This document shows, in pieces, positions 27,865 through 41,345 of a DNA stretch of 64,000 nt. Origin of the DNA: Hymenolepis diminuta (taxonomy: Eukaryota; Platyhelminthes; Cestoda; Cyclophyllidea; Hymenolepididae); the NCBI GenBank assembly GCA_900708905.1, contig CAADRB010000018.1, forward strand, positions 1,311,668-1,375,667, written 5' to 3'. Made by a program: the position numbers and the translations under genes. The notes under the pieces are model-generated. The model was given only the letters and a program-made list of their open reading frames with translations, did not search any database and was not told the origin of the DNA. How positions within the stretch are numbered: position 1 is the stretch's first letter; each line of letters starts with the position of its first letter.

Positions 27865-30811
27865 ATGAGTACTTCTGACAAGGAAATCACTTGTATTGAC
27901 AGTATATTAAAGCAAATCCAGGAAGACGAAGAATATATAAACAGTCTCTATCAGTTTATTCAAGACGGGTTTGTCAAATGGTACGTTTGTTGTTAATTGA
28001 TCTTTTGTCAGTTGGAAGAAAGTGCCGATGGCGGAAGTGAAGCAATTTGACGAGATCGATGTGTCAGCTGATACGATATCGGAAATCGAAAAAGCTCTTG
28101 CTAAAGCTGATATTGCTTATGAAAAGTTCGTAAATTCCAAACAGTCAAAAAGCTCTTCTCGGAAAATTAAGCAGAAGAATCAAAGCGCTATTAAATCAGA
28201 AAATTTTTCATCAGTTCAAAGCTCACAAAAGGCGAAAACAAAGTCTCAAAGTCTAGGCTCTTTACCTAAAACCTCTAACACCAAATCAATTTCAACCGCG
28301 ACTATTAACCCAATTCGACAGGGGCGAGTGTAAGTTAAATGCCTCCAGTTGAATTGATTTCTTAGTCACTCTGAAGCTGTGATTCTCCGTAAAAGGGCGA
28401 AATCATGGCTACCTAAAGTGTCAGGAAGTTTTCAAGAATCTGCGAAACGTTCATTGAAGTCACAGAGCGTTGCAGAACAGACTGAACTCTCACCGTAATG
28501 TCTTATATCTGTTATGTTGATAACCCATTCATAGATGTATATATAACTCGAATAAATCTAATTCCTCGATAACTTTGGAATTAAATGAGACTACCCTTAA
28601 ACGAGTAAAGGATGTGGTCGCTTTATCCAGGTCGATGGAGACATATGCTGAAGAAGCATTGATCAGTTTTAAAGATCAAACTGCTCAAAAGGATTTCCTC
28701 AATTACTGCGAAAATCTCGTTAGTTTTTTTTATAAATTCTCAAGTATTACTTGTCCTTAACTTATTAATCATGTTCTTAAATGAATATTTAGTTGTATCA
28801 TGACCCTTCCAATGTTGAACTCCCTCGGCATTTTTTCTCTCATAATCTACCAGAATTGACACTCCTCTTTGACCAGTTCACGAAGATTTATGAAGTTATT
28901 GGTAATTTTATATAGTAAATAATTTCCTCTATTTAACGCTCATTTTATCTTATTTTAGCACATAGTTCCAACTTTTATGCTGCACTGGAAATGTATTCAT
29001 TAAACGCTTTTATGTTTTGATCGCAATCTATTTCGATGTAGTAATAGTAAACTTGTATTTATCTTCTACTACAATAGCTTATTTATTAATTCTTACGGAT
29101 TTGTTATAAATTTATCAAGGTCTGGGGGAAACTAGATGAGAGGTTTTCGGCTTTGTTCCTATGAACTTCATTCTTTGAGATTTTTGGAGCTTAGCTTTCA
29201 GCTGAGTGTGTGAAAATTGTAGATGCAGATTTTCAGAAGTGATTATTTGCATTTAGTTACAATTTTTTTTATTTCATATAGTTCAAATTCGTCTGATTGT
29301 AGAAAGCGCACACCCAATTTAACCAAGGTTCAATGATTGGTTGGTGGTTTAAATAGCCTTTTGTTACTGTAACTTAGTAAGGTACTTTCTTCTAATGGCC
29401 ATGAAATCCCAATAAATATTAGGCTATGTAATTTTAATAGCAGTGTCCTCTGACACTCATCCCGGTAAGAGGAGTTGAATCCGTATGAGATAAATTTTGT
29501 CATCCTTCTGATGGCCAGTACGGTGATTATTCAAGTTAATGGCATGTCCACCGATAGAAATCGAACCTATGGGCTCTGACATCACAAAAATGCGTGGTAA
29601 TCACTGTATCTCCAGCCTGAATTTCACGAACATATTTTGCTGAACGTTATAGATGCGGTTGCTAGTAATATAGTCTCCACTGTGAGATAATTTGTGGATT
29701 CTACTGATTTATTGAAATGTTAGTAGAGATATATTTAATTGTTACCAGTTTGTCCGAAATCCTAATTGAAGAAAAGCGTTCTTAAACTCTCATCTTGTGA
29801 AGTCTTCGATTTTCTGACTGGAGATTTCTCATTTGACTTTTCTTGTCAAATTAAACTGGTAATGAGGATAATTGTTTTAGACAAAGTTAGAGAATCTGAA
29901 AGTTACTATGGGTAAGTGGTGAAATTCCTAGACCGGCACGGGATTGATTAAGTAACTGAGCCTGAATTCCCTTGATAGTTGTGCTGCCTATCTTTCTTTA
30001 TAAAATAAAATTTGTGGATTCATACATATTCGTTAGGCTTAATCATGTATAAACCTATTAAAGGACCATTACGACTGCTTATCCAAGAACATTTGTATAA
30101 TTTAATGGATATTTTTTTCCATTTGCGAGGGCTAAAGTATTGTATATGATTTCAGATTGGAGTATCGCGACTCCGAGACAACACCACTGGCGTTGTAGTA
30201 TGTTGAAAAATTTTTCAGCTCTTTTCAACATCGCTGAATCCTTTAAACCCATCGTTATTGAGAGGTCAGAAACATTCAATACAATTTCCCACGATAAAAT
30301 CTCAGATGAAACATTTCCTTCGTTAGAGACCCTCTGGAAAGCCTATGTTTGTACAGGTGCGTGAATTATATTTGGTATTGTTCATAGCTAGATACTTAAC
30401 AGCGACTTAAGTACATCTTCTCTACAAAATAGGTCGTGAACTTCCCTCATCCTACGCCGATCCCCCAGTTGAAATTCCGTCTCGGAGATGTAGATTAGCT
30501 CTTGGTTCAGCCATTTTTCCGAACACCCCAAAATCTCGCCAAGATTTCGAGGAAATGCTTGATTTCTGGGTTGAAATTTTCCACCTCCAAAGGCGACTTC
30601 AAATTCTCGAGTTCGTCGAAAAACAACTGCCCCACTGGTTACGATTCATTGCTAATCAACCAAGGTAATTTAAATCCAGTCTACTTATTTAAATGTCAGT
30701 AGTAAATTGTTCAGCCCAGTTTTTGCTAATTTTAGTGAAAAAGCATCTACTTTGCGTTTGCTCTGTCAAATTGCATGTGACTGTTTTCCGGTGGCGGTTG
30801 TCAGCAAATAA
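27865..30811 (+). CDS. Probable tubulin epsilon and delta complex protein 2 (TEDC2-like)
   Basis: Eight exons: 27865-27980, 28012-28329, 28366-28494, 28535-28718, 28793-28901, 30156-30356, 30433-30664 and 30736-30811. All have GT..AG borders and continuous phase, giving 454 residues. Introns are 31, 36, 40, 74, 1254, 76 and 71 nt. The N-terminus is helical, with repeated short acidic helices (ISEIEKALAKADIAYEKFV), then a Lys/Ser-rich low-complexity part (about 75-140), a segment with AVILRKRAKSWLPKV, and a helical C-terminus (MLDFWVEIFHLQRRLQILEF, then LRLLCQIACDC). Order and length resemble animal TEDC2, which with TEDC1 and delta/epsilon tubulin stabilises centriolar triplet microtubules; this is recalled rather than searched. 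AATAAA at 30807-30812 overlaps the TAA stop. Structure sure, name tentative. Confidence 0.72.
29548..29617 (-). repeat. Worn tRNA-like SINE head in TEDC2-like intron 5
   Basis: On the minus strand the block contains a B-box-like ATAGGTTCGATTTC and ends near CGGTGG. Its body (about 29450-29547) has AGGATGACAAAATT, comparable to GGATGGCAGAATT beside the SINE head at 18632-18701. It looks like an older member of the same family and is not a functional tRNA. Confidence 0.4.
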
Positions 30812-30812
30812 A
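30807..30812 (+). terminator. Polyadenylation signal overlapping the TEDC2-like stop codon
   Basis: AATAAA spans the TAA stop at 30809-30811. If used, the 3' UTR would be only about 10-30 nt long. No other plus-strand signal was noted immediately downstream. Confidence 0.45.
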
Positions 30813-33800
30813 ATTTTCTTTGTACAAAACATTTCCTTTTTGATTGAGGATTTTCTAAACTAAAATCTGTGTTTGTGTACAAGCATTTGTCGAGTTTAAT
30901 ACATTTTTAAAAATCTATTTTAAATTCGTCTTAGCTAGACTAGAGGAAGAGTAAACTTTCGCCTCGGTCTGTCTTTTGTAAACTGTCTAGCTGCGGTAAA
31001 GTTTATTCTTATGGTTATTGCATGAGTGGTTTTTGAGAAAGGGCATTAATCTGTAATCAGATCGTTGCGTTTGCAAATTTAGTTGCATTTTTAGCTTCCT
31101 GCATAAATAAGAACAAAGTAGGTATTTGGAAAAGTAAATAGAAAAGGAATTTGTCCCAATATTTGGTCTCAAACAATGTTTCCTTGAGACAGATTTCGTA
31201 TAGATATATTGTAGGAATTGAATGAGTCTGCAAATAATGTTGTGACTCAATGAGACTAATCATAGATTATAAATATTTTTGGGCATTATCGAGCTGGACT
31301 GAAGTAGAAACGCTAGACTAATGTTTCTAACTACTTCGGATTTGGGATGGACAGGGTGGTTAAGAAATTTATTACATAACGTGGGATTTTACCTGGATCT
31401 CAAATTATATGGGCACATTCACCTGCGGTTTCTTAGACTACCCGAGACTAGTAATAGAACGTGTGATCTTGGTTTTTTCATGGCGGTCAATGATGGTTTT
31501 TGCATTGATCTGAGCAGGCGCCACCATCTTTGCATTGAGCAACCGGTTTCCGAATTTCATTATGGTTATAATTTGACAAGTTCTTATTGTATTTCTGAAG
31601 ATTATCATAATCGCTTTCAATCATTTCGTAGAATTAATTTAGCATGGAATCTATTATGAAGACAAGTACATTCTGGATAAGTTACCAAAATTCTATGTAA
31701 CTTCAGAACAATCGAAAGGTGAAAGGCCAGACTTGTGATAAAACGGTTAAATCGTATTATTTGTGAAGGCATTTATCAGAGCCCATCTCTCATTTTAATT
31801 TCGCCTTTACACATTGACATATAGCTAAAATATATCAGATTGATTTCAGGGTGTAGAGACTATTTGGACTCCGGCTATTCCTAATTTACTTAAATTAGGA
31901 ATAATTGAATTTGAGTGTCTAGGGATTGGCGAAGCAACAGATTCAAAAAGGTAGCAAATGTCAGTAACTCAATAAGACATTGACCGGCTTAGACTGCAGC
32001 ATCCTGTTCAAGTGATCCAGGTGTACCTGTGGGTTCGTGTGTCTGACAACGTTTCATAGTCAACTATCTCTCCGAAACTTCAACAATTATACGTAAATGG
32101 TTACGAGGAACTGGTCACATATATTCTTAATACTGTGATGAATAAATAGCCTACCTATCAATACCGAAATTTTCTAGCCACATATGACTTGAATTTGACC
32201 CTGCTCTACATGAATGAATATATCTTCAACGGTATTTTTAAGGGACCTGAAAAGAAACTAAATTTAATTTTCGAAAAAAAATGTGTTAGCTGAACGCAGT
32301 GAAGTTCGGTCTGTAAAATTAAAGGCAATTAGAGTCACTGTAAAGCATTGCTATCTGTCAACAACCTAAATACCAGGATAGCCCTGATAGAACGTTTTAG
32401 TTGCGTTTTAATAGTTGACATCAAGCATACGAAGCACTTTGTACATTTTTATTTTTGATAGCACCCTAGTTTTCTGTTAACTACATTTAATTATTACTAC
32501 CTAAAACGGACGAAGGTGGAAAAACATGGCAAGAGATTAAGGATAATACATTTTCTTAAAATCGCTGGTTATTTAACTGCTGTATGAATTATATGAAACT
32601 TTGTGTATAAGAGATCTAATGCCCAAAGTTTGTAGAAGAAGGGTCAATAATAAATAAAACAATACAGTAATTATTTTCACATGAATCCAGACATAAGTCA
32701 GAAATTGAACTGCGTGCGGTATATCAAATGACATTGGGTCATTTACTCAAAACTGGTAAATATGCACTAATTCGTTGGATGGAGTTTAAATTTAAACTTT
32801 TGAGAAAGGTCGAGCTGAATATAAAGCTTTAATTCCTTAAGTTTGAAGAAAGTAGGTGGAGAGATGCTCTACAGATTTCGGTAAGTTTTCTTGAATGAGT
32901 TTCGAATCTCAGCAGGAATTTTAATAAATACGCCGGCATTCAGTATGAACTTTGTGAACTTGCTGAGGTAAGCACATTATTTTTCTCGACTTCTAGAGAG
33001 GTAGATCAATCTTGATCTTAATCTGCAAAGACTTGTCGATGACCCTTGATTTTTACCAAAATTTAAAACTAGTTGAAATAAAAAATTATTAGAATATATT
33101 TCTTTCACGATGATAAATATGAACCGTTTTAAGTTCATGCCTATTTAAACGGATAAATTATTCACAGAGCCTCATTTGACTATTAGAACTAGTAACTTTA
33201 AGTTGATTAAAGACGGCTTTTATACCTTATATATACCTTTGAAATTTCAAATATTTCAACCCTTTCACAGACATTAATAATTTATTAATCCTCTGCTCAG
33301 CACTTTCAACTAGCATGTAAAATATTCACTTTGAAACCAAAAACATTGTATTTTTATTTCCAGCCCTCGACTCTAAAGTAACGATGTGGAACTTTTGAAA
33401 GCAACTTTCTGTGCATGCTAAACGGTTTCATGAAAAAAATTGGTTTTATCTAACTAGGAAAGTAGACTCATTTTTCCGCTTAATCTTATTTGGCATTGAA
33501 TTTAAGAAATTAAAATATAAAGAAATGTCTAAATTTAGTGGCTGATTTTGTAATAGACCCTTAGAACTTAGACTTCAATGGAAATCTGGGTAATCATTAA
33601 ATTTTTCACCGAAAATATTCTTTTACATTTAATATGGAAGAATAGGCATTCAAAAGGTATTGTTTTAAGCCGAATATTTTGCTATGTAACTATGTTAGCG
33701 AGGGCAAAATATACCAAATCACTATCAATTTTACTTCCATTCTGAGAGATATCGTAATTTTCATTTGTCCCTTAGCTAAACAGGTATAGTTAGTGACCAA

Positions 33801-35289
33801 ACAGCTTGTGATTTAACTACTAAAACAAGGGTATCGTTTAAAATTTGCGCAATATATGCTAGTTTCTTCTTAGTTTTCATAAATGGAAATAGCTTATGTT
33901 TTCCTTATTCAAGAAATTTACTGTTAGTTCTGTAAAGGGACTACCTTAAGTTAACAGTGGCGAGGTTTTTGATATCTGGTGATCCTAGCTTCTGCACAGC
34001 CATCGAATATCAGAGCTTTGATTTCATTTCGGATAAGATCTTTCCATTCATTTTAATTCAACACATATATTTGAGACTCATTAACCATCTTCTTTATGAA
34101 AGCTGAGTACGAATATGAGATCACAAATTAAAGCAAAATACTTGTGTCAATATCGATAAATTAATAACGATTTTTCACTGAGGATGAAATGGTTTAGCCA
34201 TATTATATTCTTATATGGCTAAGAAATTTACCTGTTCTTGCTTAAAATAATAAAATTAAATTCTATTTGAAGATCTACTTATTGAATGTTATTTCGTGAT
34301 CATATGTGTTCTCACAAATTTTTTTAATCATTAGTGTTTTACTTATGGGAAATTTAGTGGATCAGTCTGCCAATCTTCCTTACCTGCACAGGGCTGGGAC
34401 ATGGCCAATCGGTCAGATGAATTAAGTGAATATTTTAACGAAATTACTCGGTGTATCCCCTATAAGGAGGTAAACATCCCAATTCCTACCGAATTGAAAT
34501 AAAGTAAGGGATCGTTTATTTCAACACAAGCATATTCGTATCCCTTGTTTCACCTTTACTTGAAAATTTCTCTACTTTGCATGTTCAAGAGCTACCACCT
34601 CATTGCATTTTTACATATTTTGCGTTGCTACGGATAATACTTTGTTAATGAAATATAATAATTTTGTATAAGATGAGAAAATTCAATAGTAAATGAACAG
34701 CTTTATATTTAATAGACACAATTTAAATGCCAATTAGACATAACTCATTTTTTTGCAATTGTGAAACTTTAACATTTTAATTTCCCATATTTGCTTAACT
34801 GAATAACTGTTGCCTTAGGACTTAGTTTTGAATACTTTCATATTATTTGTTCTTAAGAAAAGTAAAATCGATGACTGTAACTGAGCTGTTTATTAATCAG
34901 ATATTTATTTTTCAGAAATGAAAACATCGTCATTCCCGTTTCAAGATATATGGGCCATTTAATCTTATAACACAGCTTTGAAACTTTTAAAAATGTTTCA
35001 CGCTGTCCCATTTCGCTTGTAGATAACCACGAAAATAAAAAACCAACAGGAATGTTGATACTTTTGCAAGTTTAAAGAGCGCCGATTTTCTAACGTGATT
35101 CAAATTTAATTATTTCATTAAAAATGTAAATAGATGAATAGATTTGTTATATGTCAAGTTTAAATTTCCAATTAAATTTAGGTGAAATAAATATCTCTGC
35201 AAATTTTCCGAAAGGGGCGTATCTGTAAATTCTGTTTGTTCCAAACTAATTTCCCATCGGGATTCAATTATTAAATCACTTTTAAATAC
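30812..35289. other. Gene-poor AT-rich region
   Basis: No exon chain or known protein family was recognised on either strand. A plus-strand open frame of 112 codons at 31321-31659 and its antisense partner (31438-31620) have no recognised similarity and no supporting splice structure. The rest is AT-rich with only short random frames. Confidence 0.55.
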
Positions 35290-35788
35290 CATTCTAGGGT
35301 TGAAGGATAACTCCCTATGCATTTTCCAGAATTACCTCTTATTCGCATTCTCCCACGAAGTTGGAGCGACCTCATTTATGTCCCTATGACGCATAACCCC
35401 TGTCTGACATGTCTAAACGCGTCCACCGATTTCCCCTCTTCTCTATAACCGCCTCACTTCACATAAAAAGGCACGTCTGCGCTCATGCTCTGGTGTGACC
35501 TTACCCAAGTGACTCATATAAAGCTACTCTTGTTTTTCCAGACAACATACACTGGCCAGTGTGGACTCCTGAACGTCCTGTTCATCTCCTCTTTTCCTCA
35601 GCACGCTGCTCTCCCTCTTTCTCTCCCTCTCTCAATGTTACTCATTGTGGCTTCCTTGAATACATGTTTGGTCTACTCAACTCTTGGTGTTCTGNNNNNN
35701 NNNNNNNNNNNNNNNNNNNNNNNNNNNNNNNNNNTTGGTTGTCGTAATTTGTTAGCTGCAAACCGTTGGTTGTTATCTAACTCCAACA
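35290..35788 (+). repeat. Degenerate LTR (copy B) interrupted by an assembly gap
   Basis: Plus-strand sequence here matches LTR copies A (18120-18536, -) and C (40892-41345, -). Diagnostic is GAATACATGTTTGGTCTACT followed by CAACTCTTGGTGTTCTG, against the same order in copy A. CACGAAGTTGG..CGACCTCA matches GTGAAGTTGTCAACCTCA in copy C, and the end is TCTAACTCCAACA. It is richer in C and pyrimidine than its surroundings and has CATAAAAAG and CATATAAAG TATA-like boxes. The 40-N gap falls inside it, as is common in repeats. No internal retroelement sequence was recognised next to it, so it may be a solo LTR. Confidence 0.55.
35695..35734. other. Assembly gap (40 N)
   Basis: Forty consecutive undetermined bases within the LTR copy B. 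The true gap length is unknown. Confidence 1.
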
Positions 35789-38700
35789 GGGTAATCGGTT
35801 CAAACTATCTTTAACCACTTTTACTAATAATAAATATCAACTGTCTTTAAAAGTTAATTTAATAGCAATTATAAGATCAGGGCAATTTTTTAATAAATAC
35901 AAAATTCTTCAGAAGTATCAATCATTTATGGCTTACATATTTGCAAGCGTTGTCACTATATAGCATTAAGGGAAAAAGGTTCTGGCTTAGAAACCTCTCC
36001 AGTATTTACAACTTAAGTTGATTCACGGACTGTTTATTTAGAGAAATGCATTATGATTTAATTAAATGATAAACGTCCATAGAATCACGTCCAAGAGCAT
36101 TTTTTTATTTTTCACGTAACAAGTTCGTTAATTCATCTTAAAAAGAATACGAAAATTTTTTGCAAGTTAATACATAGAAAGTCAGAGATTTTTAATCTAA
36201 TTTTAAATGATAAATGCTTGATAATACATTTTAGTAGAACTGTTATTAATACATATTAGATGAAGTTTCGAACATAGATTTTTGCAAAGTTGTATTAGTA
36301 ATATATTTCACAAGCATTTATAAAATTACCTTCAATTTTATACGAAATACTTAAAAGTGTGAATATTCTCTTGGGACTTTTTCTTTTATAAAAAAAGGTT
36401 ATACTAATTTTAAATCATTCAAATATTTATTTGAAAAGGCAAGAGCTTTGGAGAAACATTTTGCATTAGCGCTCATGCACTTCAACCTGACAAGGGGCCA
36501 CTTAAACAAATTTCACTGTCAACGGCCGTAAGAAGAATTGCATCTGTCCTTTGCTATTAAATTTTTGCACAATGGCCGCGCTAAAGAATGTTTTTATAGC
36601 ACATGTTGTATTCTTCTGATGAGCTTCAGATTCGATTCATTAGAAAACCTAATTTAAATTTAAGGAAAAATTGAGGAAGCATTTTTCACACTGTTCTTGG
36701 AAAAATGTATTGCTCATATTTTCATTCCGTAAAAATGAGATAAAAGTACAGATTATAAGCTAGAGAATATTTGTGAAATTTAAGAATTTTCCACGCCTGC
36801 GAAATAAAAGCGTGTCACAAACAAATAAATCGATGCTACACATAATTTTTGTTGCTTATCAAATCAAATCCCGGACGCATATCGATCCTGACAACTAGAC
36901 ATTTATTGATATATACCGTTATTAGGCGGCAGTGTTTTCATCTCCATCGTTAATAATATGGAGACAACTTGTGTTTCTATATGATGCCTTTGTTTAGTTA
37001 AACAAGTGTCTTGGGTTAATTGCACTCTGCTTTACCTATTATCTCTCAGGCCTAAGTACTCAAGAGTGGATCATTTTGCATTTTTGAATATATTATTTAG
37101 TTGTTAGTCTCTCGGAAACATCATTCGGTCAGATTATCATCAAGTCATTTTTCCTTCCTTTCTATAATGCAATCTTATGCATCCTCTCACTCTTTTCAAC
37201 TTTTTGCTTCATGTGTCAATACAGTTAGAATAATGAATAACACTGATTTTAGAATTCGAAATGTGCAAGAGCGGTAGAGCAATGATGCTTTTCATTATCT
37301 ACCAAATTCTCCAAATCAGCCATTTCTCGCTAATTGAATAAACCGTTCTTTATTTTGATGGATCAAACCATGCTTTTATCTGATATTGTTTCCTTCGATA
37401 GTTTTATAACTTTTTTCATTTTTACTTAATTACAAACTCTTAAGGTCTCCCACAGTAAAATCATGTATATTCTCATGATTAAGTCAATTACGTAAGGGTG
37501 GAAACATTATTTTAATGTGAATATTTGAATATTTCCCCTTTATTATTTAGGTCCGGTTTTGTGCCTAAGAGACTTTATGTCTTCTCCCCCTCCCTCTTCT
37601 TTATCTAAGACTGGGTCTGCGAATGCCCATCAAAGAATTTAACTTTGTTATTATAGGATAAATTCTACTATAATTCCACGAACCTCCATAGGAGTTGACA
37701 GAAATCAAATGTCTAAATCAGAAGGCTTGAGTACATCCACAAATATAGGGAAAAAATGAGAGGGATATATTTAGGAATAGGAATTAAAGTTAGAAGTGCA
37801 TGATAAAGGGTGCAAATCAATAATCGATACGAAGGTACGTTTTAGTCACGATGGCTGGAATGCATTGGTTACGCTCGAATGAAGTAAATACTCAGTTAGC
37901 TTCAATAATCTCTTGCTTCCAAGTTTGAAAATGTGGAATGGTGTTAAATTTAACGACATCTATGATATCTCCAACCTCAAGACTAGATTCCATGACTGTG
38001 ATAACCAAAAGAAGGATAAATTGTTAGACAGCTCTCTCCTGGTACATGTGCCATATCAATGATTTTGTCGTATTTGTGTGGCAGAAATTATGTAAATGTT
38101 ACTGCTCGATAAACTGAAATATGGTTTTATTATAGAAAGTCCTTTTCGTGGTATTCAGGCGGGGCGTAGTATAAGTAGGTAGTATAGCACATTTACCAAA
38201 CAGTTTCTGTACTAAAAACCTACTTTTACATTTTAAACTGATACATGCTGAGGCGTGTTATTAGCCAAAAGGGATAAAGTGCAACATATTTCTAGTTGTC
38301 AATCATTTCAGAATTTTTCAGTCGTTTCAGTCAATCAAACAAAATAAACGAGGTCTAGACTTTCAACACACCCTCTCCCATTTTACGCATGTTGGCTTCC
38401 CTGTTTGTTCCTTATGACATTAGATCATCCATTGACCCACGTAATAGCTTTAAGAAGAGATAACCTAGAGAATACGCTACAATCGACTCATACCTTCCCC
38501 TATGAAAAAATACATTAAGAGTCATGGTCACTTAGAGTGGCTGCTAAAGGGGCAAAGTAGAAATACATTTAAGTGACTAGTTAAACAACGTAAGTATTGT
38601 AACCTATTATAAGCAACGTGCAAAAGATTTAAAGAGATCACATATTGGTATATTGTGCAAATGTCAACTAGTGAGTTAGAAGATAAACTTCACGAAAGAG

Positions 38701-40891
38701 CAGGAAATTATGGTTAAACCTTCATGTCTCAAAACTGCCACAGCAGCTTAGAATAATCAAACAAGGGTTGACGTAGACGCGTACTAATAGTACTTATTAA
38801 TACGACAAGGGGCCAATATTGTAACCACTTAGGAACTTCGTATCACAGACCCAGAAATCGGAGAGAATACATCTTTACAAATCATATGGCATTTATTGCG
38901 TAATTCACAACTGTGATCAATGGAGAATTTTTCAGTTTCGTAGAAATCTTGCTCAATTCCTTCAACTCCTACATTCTATACCATTCAGCACTGAAGACTT
39001 CAGGTCAGATATATAATTTTTCATTGAGAAAATATTTTATTTAATATTTGGCCTTGAGAAAATAACATTTATAATTTATGTCTACTTATATCTCGGATGA
39101 ACTTTATATTTCTCTTATTGAGGCGTTTGTGTATTTCCAGATCATAACCAAAGTCTGTCCTGTGCCTAACAGATTTTTACATGTTCCTCCCGCACCTCTC
39201 CCGCAAAAATGGCTTTACGTAGATCGTGAAAGAAGGTAAACTGCTTATACTGGAATAGGACAAAATAAGTCGTTCGCCTTTTAGCCAAAGTTTTGCGGGG
39301 TGGAAGTAAACGATCCTAAGGAGAAAATATTTAAAATAATAATGCCCTAGAAATTAAGAGTTAAGAGGGTTTTTAAAAAGTTTGAATGGATAATTAAGCA
39401 AAATAAATGGTGAATTAAAATGAGAAGGCTGTTTGTTTACCTGTTTTACAAATATTAACTTCAAATCCCATCCCTTGAATGATATTCTGGCATCACAAAT
39501 TTCATCTCTGCAAGCCTTAGAGATCGTACATTCATATGTGTATAGATCCTATGACCTTTGAAATAGCAGATGTGCAAATTTATTGTCAACCCCCTTTAGA
39601 TAGTTTTTATTCTCGATTACTAAGATCCAGATAATGGACGCTTCGAATGCGAGACAGCTAATGATCGATAATGAGTTCACACATTCTAACCTGATCTATC
39701 TCTCTAAAATAGTTAACAGGATCGATATTGCATTCACACGCTCTTGACTAATAGCCCTGATGATATATTCTTAGCTCTCATTATATACTATGCTAAAAAA
39801 CAATTTTCCGCCCCGATTGTTATATTTAATTTTTTAACAATTAATCACGTAAGTTGAGAAATAATTTGGTCATTTATTCATCGTTTTGTGATTTTAATGA
39901 AAAATAATTGATTTATAGGCGGATAGGTTCATTATTTTTTCCTCAATCACATACCATCCAACTATCTCATCGAATATCATTCATTAATCTGATGTTCGTT
40001 ACACGAAAATTCATTAGAAGCAATACCAAAATATCATAAAAAGCCATGCTAACTTTAGATCTCAACAACAAAAGTGACCATTTGCGATTTGTTTGACTGA
40101 ATCAAGAATTTAATCTTGATTCAGAGTTGGTAATTTTTCAACTGTATTAAATGGATTACCAATAGGTCAGCAGCCTTTGAGAATCAGCTGGTTGGATAGT
40201 GCCTCCAGTGAAAATGATCCCCTTATAGTTTACCTAAATGTGTATGATTTTGGGCGAAAATACTGTAATTATATGTTAATTAAGCATTAAGTCTAATTTC
40301 ATATCAAACAACACAACAATGTCATAATTTAACTATTTAATCAAAACTAAAACAACCAAAAATATCAAATTCAAGAGACATTGTGGTTCAATAATTATTA
40401 GATCCGTTTACGATCGTAATGTAAATAAATCCGTTCGAATAAAAGGGAATTAAAAGAAACAGGAATTAAAAGGTGGCAACTTAAGAATCTTACATAGAAT
40501 TATTTCGGGAAAAATATTATTTCCTTATATATAACAAGCCCGTTCGCGGATTTAATCACCCGTCCATCTTTGTCGCGGGATCGACCGGAAGACGAGAGAA
40601 AAGCCACGGAGTCTTGGTGGTACATGGGAGATAATATCTTGATCGTTTCTTTCGTGTCGTTGCACTACACCGGAGATCAGAGGCTGTTCGGGAGTTAGAG
40701 AGCTGTAAGATATAGAACACGAAAGATTTATAGCATTAAGACTGCTTAAAGTATGATGTTTTTCACAATTCAACAAATCAAACCCTTCTGATCTGAGTTG
40801 TCTGTGATCGCGAAATCAAGTGTCCTTTCCGATCTCCACGTCGTAGATATCGCTGATATGAGGCTAGGTGATTATGGCAGGTGTTCATTGG
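35789..40891. other. Gene-poor AT-rich region
   Basis: No coding exon, RNA gene or strong repeat was recognised. The last 340 bases (about 40550-40891) are less AT-rich, with phrases such as CCCGTTCGCGGATTTAATC. They flank the 3' LTR of the gypsy element, so they could be further mobile-element sequence. Confidence 0.5.
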
Positions 40892-41345
40892 TGTTGCAGT
40901 TAGAGTAAGTGGCTAACAGTGGATGGTTAAACAAAAGACCAGAGTTGAATAAACCAAGATGTACTTAACGAACCGTACTGGAGACGTCCAAAAGGGTACG
41001 AGAGAATTGAGGAAGGGAGCAAAGGAAGATGTGTCTGACAAGCGACAGTCTGTATGTATGTGTGTAGTGGATGAGGATATGATTATATAAGTGCTTTAAT
41101 TGGACAGGAGGGTGGTAGGAAAAGGGATAGTGTGGACAGGACTGGTTCCGAAACATCACCGAGTCAGCTGGGTCTTTGCAACTATCATCCGAGGTATACT
41201 TAGTTTCTCCGACCGGTAAGAATGAGCCACTTGAGAACACACGATGTTTGTCTGTAGAGAGCCTGGGGTCACAGTGAGGTTGACAACTTCACGCATCACT
41301 ATGAGGACAAAACAATTAAATTTATTGATTAGTGATGACGTAAGA
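40892..41345 (-). repeat. 3' LTR of the Ty3/gypsy element (copy C)
   Basis: This lies immediately downstream of the integrase tail of the minus-strand element. Read on the minus strand it starts TGTCTTACGTCATCAC and ends CTGCAACA, the canonical TG..CA termini, giving 454 bp. It contains ACTTATATAATC as a TATA-like box and a pyrimidine-rich stretch. Similarity to copies A and B fixes the borders. A matching intact 5' LTR was not found; only a fragment with the same boundary sequence lies near 44.45-44.49 kb. Confidence 0.65.

Noticed and set aside
31321..31659. 112-codon plus-strand frame with an antisense 60-codon frame
   Set aside because: No family recognised and no neighbouring exons in phase.
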